Shown piece after piece: positions 7,904 through 12,267 of a DNA stretch of 12,267 nt (positions within the stretch are counted from its first letter, which is position 1; the number at the start of each line of letters is the position of its first letter). The notes under the pieces are model-generated. The model was given only the letters and a program-made list of their open reading frames with translations, did no database searches and was not told the origin of the DNA. The stretch spans positions 1 through 12,267 of the forward strand of contig DCFS01000347.1 in the NCBI GenBank assembly GCA_002319875.1. The letters are read 5' to 3'. The DNA comes from Treponema sp. UBA1798. Lineage in GTDB: Bacteria; Spirochaetota; Spirochaetia; Treponematales; Treponemataceae. A program made the translations under genes and the position numbers.

Positions 7904-8173
7904 CTACTTGCGCAGGTTTAACTCTTTAATGAGTGCACGGTAGACCTCAAGATCACTACGTTCCAGATACTTAAGCAGCTTTCTGCGTTGACCGACTATT
8001 TTCAGCATGCTGCGTTTAGCACCTGTATCTTTCGGGAAACGCTGAACATGTGCTGTAAGCTGATTAACACGTTCAGACAACAAAGCAATCTGAACTTTAG
8101 TGTTGCCGGTGTCATTTTCTTTTGCGCCGAACTTGCTGACCAGAGCAGCTGAAGTTTCTTTAGTAAGTGCCAT
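7904..8173 (-). CDS. rpsO: 30S ribosomal protein S15
   Basis: A primary 16S rRNA-binding protein that joins helices 20-22 of the small-subunit central domain and forms an intersubunit bridge. The 89-residue length is standard. The conserved LTAHVQRFPKDTGAKR-like segment, then the GQRRKLLKYL region and a closing LRK, are clear S15 signatures. The ATG at 8173 has a strong GAGAGGA Shine-Dalgarno 6 nt upstream and starts 14 bp before the ribF stop, so the two genes overlap. In several bacteria S15 represses its own translation by binding the mRNA leader. Here the leader is coding sequence of ribF, and I could not recognise an S15-binding fold by eye. Confidence 0.99.
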   Translation of the reverse strand: MALTKETSAALVSKFGAKENDTGNTKVQIALLSERVNQLTAHVQRFPKDTGAKRSMLKIVGQRRKLLKYLERSDLEVYRALIKELNLRK

Positions 8174-9053
8174 TCTTATTCCTCTCTATATTACCCTGTA
8201 TAAATTCAATTGTCCGCACCGTAGAAAACTCATTGTCTGCGGGAACCTTCAGGCGAAGGATTTGAGGTTCCACAGACAACTGTGTTTTATATGTATGTCC
8301 AGAAGCTTCAGCATCTGAACCTGCAACCTTTCGGGTCCGACTGACGGACACTATTACAACCACATCGTAAAAACCTTCTGCCGGCAGAATTTGAATCAGA
8401 CTTTTTTCTACCGAAAAGAAATACACGCTCTTATCCTTTTTATAGAACCAGTTAAAACCGGCACAGTCAAGCCGGTAGGGATGTCTGAGCATCATAGAAA
8501 CAGGAGCAAAATCACCAAACAGGATATCCTGTCTGATTCTTGATGAACTTACCCTTTCGTTTCCATACATGACCGGGGCAACTATTTCAACCTTAAAACC
8601 TTTTTCTGCTGCAAGCACCTGTATATCGTCCATATCTGTTGATCCGTGATACCCGCAATGAAAATCACGTCCTTCAGCCAGAAATTTCATATTACAGCAT
8701 TTCTGCAGAACAGAAAGAAAAGCATGTCCTTCTATTTTACTGAATTCGTCAGAAAAGTCAATGACTACAGCAAATGCAAAACCTTTACCGGACAGATACT
8801 CAAGTCTTTGTGCAAGAGTTGAAATATCACCTTTATAGTCTGCAGGATTTTTAAGACCTGCAAGCGGACGTGTAAACGTAATGATACCGGGTGTATAGCC
8901 GGCATGCAACACTGTATCAAAAAGGGCCTCATGTCCTATATGAGGCCCGTCAAAACTGCCTATCGTTAGTGCAGTCCCTTTCCCAAAAAGCTGCGGGACA
9001 GGCCGGCTGCCATCAGCAATATGCAGAATCATATCCCAGGTAAAAACAGTCAT
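8160..9053 (-). CDS. ribF: RibF-family FAD synthetase with an atypical C-terminal riboflavin kinase domain
   Basis: RibF normally phosphorylates riboflavin to FMN (C-terminal kinase) and adenylylates FMN to FAD (N-terminal domain). The N-terminal nucleotidyltransferase half is intact in this 297-residue protein: TIGSFDGPHIGHEALF (30-45, with the nucleotide-binding HIGH), EGRDFHCGYHG (127-137) and SSSRIRQDI (169-177). The C-terminal part (about 188-297) is the right length and keeps PAEGFYDV (224-231) and SVEPQILRL (260-268, with Glu262 where the family places its catalytic base). The hallmark GxPTAN motif, which binds ATP/Mg in the kinase, is not recognisable between about 195 and 220. The protein may therefore be an FMN adenylyltransferase with a weak or dead kinase domain. 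The start at 9053 overlaps the stop of a small ORF as ATGA; there is no clear Shine-Dalgarno. No FMN riboswitch could fit upstream. Confidence 0.93.
   Translation of the reverse strand: MTVFTWDMILHIADGSRPVPQLFGKGTALTIGSFDGPHIGHEALFDTVLHAGYTPGIITFTRPLAGLKNPADYKGDISTLAQRLEYLSGKGFAFAVVIDFSDEFSKIEGHAFLSVLQKCCNMKFLAEGRDFHCGYHGSTDMDDIQVLAAEKGFKVEIVAPVMYGNERVSSSRIRQDILFGDFAPVSMMLRHPYRLDCAGFNWFYKKDKSVYFFSVEKSLIQILPAEGFYDVVVIVSVSRTRKVAGSDAEASGHTYKTQLSVEPQILRLKVPADNEFSTVRTIEFIQGNIERNKNGTY
8180..8186 (-). promoter_or_regulatory. Strong Shine-Dalgarno of rpsO inside ribF
   Basis: GAGAGGA on the minus strand, 6 nt before the rpsO ATG and within the last codons of ribF. It is among the strongest ribosome-binding sites seen here and fits the need for high S15 output despite cotranscription with weakly initiated ribF. 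Confidence 0.75.
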
Positions 9054-9166
9054 AGCTGTTTAATATTATCACAAACAAATAAATATGTCAGCGTTACAGG
9101 ATTCCGGGATCTGATTCCAGATGTAATGTTTTTTCTCAATCGTCGCATATATGACTCAAATGCCAT
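9050..9166 (-). CDS. Small ORF, 38 codons, between nrdJ and ribF; unknown function or gene remnant
   Basis: An ATG 2 nt after the nrdJ stop opens a 38-codon frame whose TGA overlaps the ribF ATG (ATGA). It thus fills the whole nrdJ-ribF gap exactly. The product begins MAFESYMRRLRKN, is strongly basic over residues 8-21, has a hydrophobic patch at about 26-32 (LTYLFVC) and ends DNIKQL. I recognise no family. The stretch IRSRNPVTLTYLFVC (18-32) recalls the segment before the first membrane helix of some small rhomboid-like proteins, so a truncated remnant is possible, but this is from memory and weak. There is no good Shine-Dalgarno; translation would rely on ribosomes finishing nrdJ. It could act mainly to couple ribF translation to nrdJ. 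It could also be a chance frame, since a 115-bp gap can hold one by luck. Confidence 0.4.
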   Translation of the reverse strand: MAFESYMRRLRKNITSGIRSRNPVTLTYLFVCDNIKQL

Positions 9167-9168
9167 GC

Positions 9169-11436
9169 TCAATCGCATTTCGTATATCCGCAATTTCTGC
9201 AGGAATGACAGCCATTTTCAAAAACAAGTTCCTGTCCGCAGATGGGACAGGGATTTTTTATAAGCAGACATTCTGAACAATCAGCAGCGTTTTTTTCAGC
9301 TGAAATCCGCTCTTTTATTTCTTCCCGCATCCCGGTTGTAGTTCCATCTTTCAACTGCCGCTGTATTTCTTCATACATATCGGTAAGAGCTATCCCCACA
9401 GCTTTCGGGCAACTGCTGCCCGGCGAAGTATCGCGGCGCATCGCTGTCCGTACGATATAGCTCGGACAGTCTATCGTACTTTCAAGCTGATCAACAATGT
9501 CGTCTATGCTGACACCGCCACGCGCCGCAATACTTATCATTCGGGAAAGTCCTACCATAAAGGAATTGCAACCACCTTTAGATCCCTTGGTGAGGAATGT
9601 TTCCATAAGTTTTCCGGTTTCGGGGTTAAAAAAAGCTTCACAGTGAAGAGTACCGCAACCGGTATGCAGCGTCCGCTTTTTTCCGACAAGCTGGTCGCTG
9701 ATTCTGACTATTTCACCACGTTTCGGAGCGCCATTTTTTTCAGCGCCTGCATCATCATGTGTAAGGATTCCCGTTCGCCTGCAGCCATCCCTGAATATCG
9801 TAACTCCCTTAAGCCCTGATTTCCACGCTGTAAGATACAGTTTTTCCGTTTCTTCCTTCGTAAAACCTGCTGGCACATTTACCGTAGAAGAAATAGAAGC
9901 ATCGATATGTTTCTGCCATACCGCCTGCATTTTGATCCGTTCGCGGTAATCAAGCGTATCAGCGGTAACAAAAAAACCAGGCAAATCTTTTTCATCTTTG
10001 ATACCATGCGTATCCATATAATCCTGAACTATTTTCGTGAATACCTTATAATACACCGCTTTACCATGCAGGGATTCCGTTTTACGTGTATACGAGATAG
10101 AGAAAACAGGCTCTATACCTCCGGATATTCCGAGCATCGTAGAAATGGATCCCGTTGGTGCAATAGTAAGAAGCTGAGAGTTCCGCAAACCACCGCAGTC
10201 TCTGACAATCTTTACGGTTTCTTTGTCGGCATTTTCGATAAAAAAAGGTGTGGAAACAATATCTTCCAGGCTGCATTTGGGAAAGGAACCTTTTTCCTTT
10301 GCAAGTTCGGCAGAACGGATAAGTGAGCTGTTTATCATCGACCGCCCGATGCGCTCGCAAAGTTCAAGAGCTTTCGCACTGCCGTACGGTATTCCCAGCT
10401 GTATAAGCATATCTGCGATACCGAATACGCCCAGTCCTATCTGACGCCAGTTTTTTACGCTTTCCCGCTGTTCGGCAAGCGGATGCAGCGGAAGCCCTTC
10501 GTCAAGCACATCGTTAAGTGCAGTAACAGCCGTCTTTACATCAGCAGAGAATGTCTTAAAATCAAAAGTTCCATCCGGCACATATGCGGAAAGATTTATA
10601 GTTCCCAACAGACACGAACCGCCGGCGGGCAGCGGTTCCTCCGCGCAGGGATTGGTTCCTGCAAATTCAAAATCCTTCGTATGAGCCAGAAGATTCCATG
10701 ACCTTATCCGGTCCCAGAAAAGCATTCCCGGTTCAGCATAATCCCAGTTCATTTCAGCCAGGTGGGCAAACATTTGATAAGCATCGATCTCTTTCTGTAT
10801 GACCTCGCCCGTATCCGGTACGGAAAACATCAGCATATATTTTCTATGCTTTTCTACGGCCTGCATAAAATCGTCAGTTATGCGTACGGAGATATTCGCC
10901 TTCGTGACTTTTGTCAAATCAGACTTAATATCGATAAAATCCGCCAGATCAGGATGACTGCAGGGGATAGTAATCATGAGAGCTCCCCGTCTGCCGTTTT
11001 GCCCGATGATTTCGGTCACCATGGAAAAAAGCTGCATGAACGATGTACTGCCACTCGTTGTTTTTGCAGCATTATTTACTTTCGCACCGCGCGGACGGAG
11101 TTTTCCGATATCAACACCGCAGCCGCCTCCGTAGCTGTAAGTACGTGCAAGCGATTTTGCCGTCTCAAATATACTTTCTATATTATCATCCGGAGCAGCG
11201 ACGACATAACAATTCGAATACGTTATCTTTTTTCCGTATTTGTACAGTCCTCTGTTCGCCAGTATCCGTCCCGCAAACAAAAATTTCTTCTGACAGACAA
11301 GATCGGCGACCGCTTTGTCTCCTCCTGAAATTCGTTCCACAAACTGATCAAAGCTTTCGCCATTGAACCTGTATTTCTTTTCCCAGATATCCATGCCGAG
11401 CGTGTTGTCTTTACCAAGATATTCTTCCAGTTCCAT
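9169..11436 (-). CDS. nrdJ: Class II (adenosylcobalamin-dependent) ribonucleotide reductase
   Basis: Reduces ribonucleotides to deoxyribonucleotides using a thiyl radical generated from coenzyme B12, with or without oxygen. In the 755-residue protein the active site is clear: NPCAE (262-266) with the radical Cys264 and Glu266, and the reducing pair Cys76 (YSNCYVV) and Cys275 (GGSCLLG). PTGSIS follows at 428-433. There is no N-terminal ATP-cone, so the dATP shut-off site of many reductases appears absent. A TSCPD-type domain lies at about 588-690. The last 36 residues hold eight cysteines (720, 723, 730, 733, 743, 746, 749, 754), forming a zinc-ribbon-like tail ending CGYTKCD that would relay electrons from thioredoxin. 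An in-frame stop 9 nt upstream makes the ATG at 11436 the first possible start; the Shine-Dalgarno (AGGGA, 11 nt away) is weak. It has its own promoter with NrdR-like boxes. Confidence 0.97.
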   Translation of the reverse strand: MELEEYLGKDNTLGMDIWEKKYRFNGESFDQFVERISGGDKAVADLVCQKKFLFAGRILANRGLYKYGKKITYSNCYVVAAPDDNIESIFETAKSLARTYSYGGGCGVDIGKLRPRGAKVNNAAKTTSGSTSFMQLFSMVTEIIGQNGRRGALMITIPCSHPDLADFIDIKSDLTKVTKANISVRITDDFMQAVEKHRKYMLMFSVPDTGEVIQKEIDAYQMFAHLAEMNWDYAEPGMLFWDRIRSWNLLAHTKDFEFAGTNPCAEEPLPAGGSCLLGTINLSAYVPDGTFDFKTFSADVKTAVTALNDVLDEGLPLHPLAEQRESVKNWRQIGLGVFGIADMLIQLGIPYGSAKALELCERIGRSMINSSLIRSAELAKEKGSFPKCSLEDIVSTPFFIENADKETVKIVRDCGGLRNSQLLTIAPTGSISTMLGISGGIEPVFSISYTRKTESLHGKAVYYKVFTKIVQDYMDTHGIKDEKDLPGFFVTADTLDYRERIKMQAVWQKHIDASISSTVNVPAGFTKEETEKLYLTAWKSGLKGVTIFRDGCRRTGILTHDDAGAEKNGAPKRGEIVRISDQLVGKKRTLHTGCGTLHCEAFFNPETGKLMETFLTKGSKGGCNSFMVGLSRMISIAARGGVSIDDIVDQLESTIDCPSYIVRTAMRRDTSPGSSCPKAVGIALTDMYEEIQRQLKDGTTTGMREEIKERISAEKNAADCSECLLIKNPCPICGQELVFENGCHSCRNCGYTKCD

Positions 11437-11478
11437 CTTATGTTATTTCCCTGCTTGCCTGTCATGCATTTTTTTCAG

Positions 11479-11494
11479 GCTTATTATATAGTGC
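11479..11494 (-). promoter_or_regulatory. Proximal NrdR-box-like site (second of the pair)
   Basis: Compared with the NrdR consensus palindrome ACACTATATATAGTGT this 16-mer matches 10 of 16, with one half (CACTATATA on the minus strand) perfect over nine bases and the other half degenerate. It contains a perfect TATAAT at 11483-11488, which could be an alternative -10 for nrdJ, though without a good -35. Its centre is 41 bp, about four helical turns, from the better box, as expected for tandem NrdR sites. Confidence 0.5.
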
Positions 11495-11519
11495 TAAAAT
11501 ATTGTAAATAAACAACTAT

Positions 11520-11535
11520 ACACCACATATAGTGT
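11520..11535 (-). promoter_or_regulatory. Distal NrdR-box-like operator, overlapping the nrdJ -10
   Basis: The minus-strand 16-mer ACACTATATGTGGTGT matches the NrdR consensus ACACTATATATAGTGT at 14 of 16 positions and is flanked by T and A that extend the palindrome (TACAC...GTGTA). It overlaps the predicted -10 hexamer. NrdR is the ATP/dATP-sensing repressor of ribonucleotide reductase genes, so occupancy should block nrdJ transcription when dATP is plentiful. The nrdR gene itself is not in the window. Confidence 0.65.
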
Positions 11536-11560
11536 ACATGATACAATCAGAAGATGTCAA
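11531..11560 (-). promoter_or_regulatory. Predicted sigma-70-type promoter for nrdJ
   Basis: A perfect -35 TTGACA (11555-11560), an 18-bp spacer and a -10 TACACT (11531-11536, 4 of 6 matches). The start of transcription would fall near 11524, giving a leader of about 88 nt before nrdJ. That is too short for a cobalamin riboswitch. It lies within the 166-bp truB-nrdJ gap, so nrdJ-ribF-rpsO can be transcribed independently of truB. Confidence 0.6.
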
Positions 11561-11602
11561 GGCTATAAAAAAAATCGCAGTGAGAATATATACAAAAATA
11601 GA

Positions 11603-12267
11603 TTAATGAATGACAAAACAATATTTCAGATATGATCCTGAATATTCAACAGCACCGGAAAATATACCTGCTGACGTAAACACGGCAAACAATTTTGCAG
11701 TATTGCAATTCCCTACAGCCGGACGATTTTCTGCAGTAAACATTTCAGGATAAAGAGGCTTCCCATTATAAAAACTGCTTTCAAATTCCGGCAATAAATA
11801 TAACGGTAAAAAACCGCAGGAAGCTGCCAGGGAAGAAGTCATAGGTTGTATTTTTTTCATTATTTCTTCGGCAGATACCGGACTTCCGGCAGGTACATTG
11901 TTTTCTGCCTCGGCACAGACATTTTTTATAGTAAAAGGGGCAAGGGTTTGAGCACCTGCTGCATCAGAAAGTCTGAAACTTCCTACCTGTGTACGCAGCA
12001 GCCCTGCAAGATGAGCAGCACTTCCACAGGCAGAAGCTATATCGCGGGCAAGACATCGTATATAGGTTCCCTTCGACACGTGAAAATATACACGGGCATA
12101 CTTTATATGGTCGTCAACTTTCTGCAGTTCAAGTATTCTGCTTTCATAAATTTCAACCGGACGGGGAGGTATAACTACATTCCTGCCATCTCTTGCCAGA
12201 TCGCTTGCACGCCTTCCATCTATATGGATAGCAGAAAAAGCGGGAGGACGTTGCATAATAACACCGG
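11603..12267 (-). CDS. truB: tRNA pseudouridine(55) synthase TruB, C-terminal part (5' end beyond right edge)
   Basis: TruB converts uridine 55 of the T-loop of most tRNAs to pseudouridine. About 221 codons are visible and the frame is open through the right edge, so the methionine at 12256 is internal. The N-terminal region with the catalytic Asp (GxxDPxATG) is outside. Seen here are the MQRPPAFSAIHIDGRRASDLAR segment around the first 25 residues (family pattern Q-x-PPxYSAxKxxGxRAYxLAR) and the second pseudouridine-synthase motif VSKGTYIRCLARDI followed by AAHLAGLLRTQVGSF. The tail is compatible with a small PUA-like C-terminal domain. The stop is TAA at 11603-11605. No hairpin terminator was seen after it, so truB read-through into nrdJ remains possible. 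Confidence 0.96.
   Translation of the reverse strand, partial: GVIMQRPPAFSAIHIDGRRASDLARDGRNVVIPPRPVEIYESRILELQKVDDHIKYARVYFHVSKGTYIRCLARDIASACGSAAHLAGLLRTQVGSFRLSDAAGAQTLAPFTIKNVCAEAENNVPAGSPVSAEEIMKKIQPMTSSLAASCGFLPLYLLPEFESSFYNGKPLYPEMFTAENRPAVGNCNTAKLFAVFTSAGIFSGAVEYSGSYLKYCFVIH

Larger units (their letters stand above)
11437..11602. other. truB-nrdJ intergenic region
   Basis: This 166-bp AT-rich gap is the largest non-coding stretch here. It holds the TTGACA/TACACT promoter and two NrdR-box-like palindromes. No ORF, tRNA or convincing terminator was found. A short GCCTG/CAGGC inverted repeat (11457-11461 with 11476-11480, 14-nt loop) lies in the nrdJ leader and is not followed by a T run. 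Confidence 0.7.

Noticed and set aside
7441..7929. 162-codon plus-strand frame opposite the pnp start, terminator and rpsO end
   Set aside because: It runs antisense through the conserved PNPase N-terminus and the rpsO terminator hairpin; the product is compositionally random.
9054..9168. FMN riboswitch controlling ribF
   Set aside because: The 115-bp gap has none of the conserved RFN-element segments and is occupied by an open reading frame.
10762..11328. 188-codon plus-strand frame antisense to nrdJ
   Set aside because: It lies wholly opposite the strongly conserved NrdJ catalytic region, its translation shows no domain or coherent composition, and no ribosome-binding site was seen. It is a shadow of the real gene.
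11457..11480. GCCTG/CAGGC inverted repeat as a terminator or attenuator in the nrdJ leader
   Set aside because: Only five base pairs around a 14-nt loop, and no T run follows in the direction of transcription.
11437..11524. Cobalamin riboswitch ahead of the B12-dependent reductase
   Set aside because: The predicted leader is about 88 nt, far shorter than the roughly 200-nt riboswitch, and no B12-box-like sequence was seen.

Overview
The window looks like a chromosomal segment of a spirochaete, most likely a Treponema species. The evidence is gene order and protein content: truB, ribF, rpsO, pnp, an M16 peptidase, dut, two LptF/LptG permeases and tgt, all read leftwards on the minus strand and tightly packed. 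The identification rests on my memory of treponemal gene order, not on a database search. The core run truB-ribF-rpsO-pnp-M16 peptidase is also the classic Bacillus/Clostridium order, so the genus is an inference.

Layout in transcription order (right to left): the C-terminal part of truB (tRNA pseudouridine-55 synthase) enters from the right edge. A 166-bp gap follows, the longest intergenic stretch here, carrying a promoter and two NrdR-box-like sites 41 bp apart. It drives nrdJ, an adenosylcobalamin-dependent (class II) ribonucleotide reductase. Two bases after nrdJ begins a 38-codon open frame whose stop overlaps the ribF start (ATGA). RibF overlaps rpsO by 14 bp, and a rho-independent terminator follows rpsO. 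The second block is pnp, M16 peptidase, dut, lptF, lptG, tgt and the first 169 codons of a secreted protein of unknown function that runs off the left edge. Joints in this block are 5 bp apart, 68 bp overlapped, ATGA, ATGA, 4 bp and 24 bp, so it is almost certainly cotranscribed.

Functionally the core genes serve tRNA modification (truB, tgt), ribosome assembly (rpsO), RNA turnover (pnp), flavin cofactor synthesis (ribF), nucleotide pools (nrdJ for dNTP supply, dut for dUTP removal) and envelope lipid export (lptF, lptG). nrdJ stands out: it sits inside a conserved translation cluster with its own apparently NrdR-controlled promoter.

No mobile element, CRISPR array, tRNA, rRNA or long repeat was seen, and no stretch over 300 bp lacks a gene. 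The window is mostly ordinary housekeeping DNA. The items most worth checking are the nrdJ control region, the tiny ORF between nrdJ and ribF, a RibF whose kinase half lacks its usual nucleotide-binding motif, and the long M16/dut overlap.
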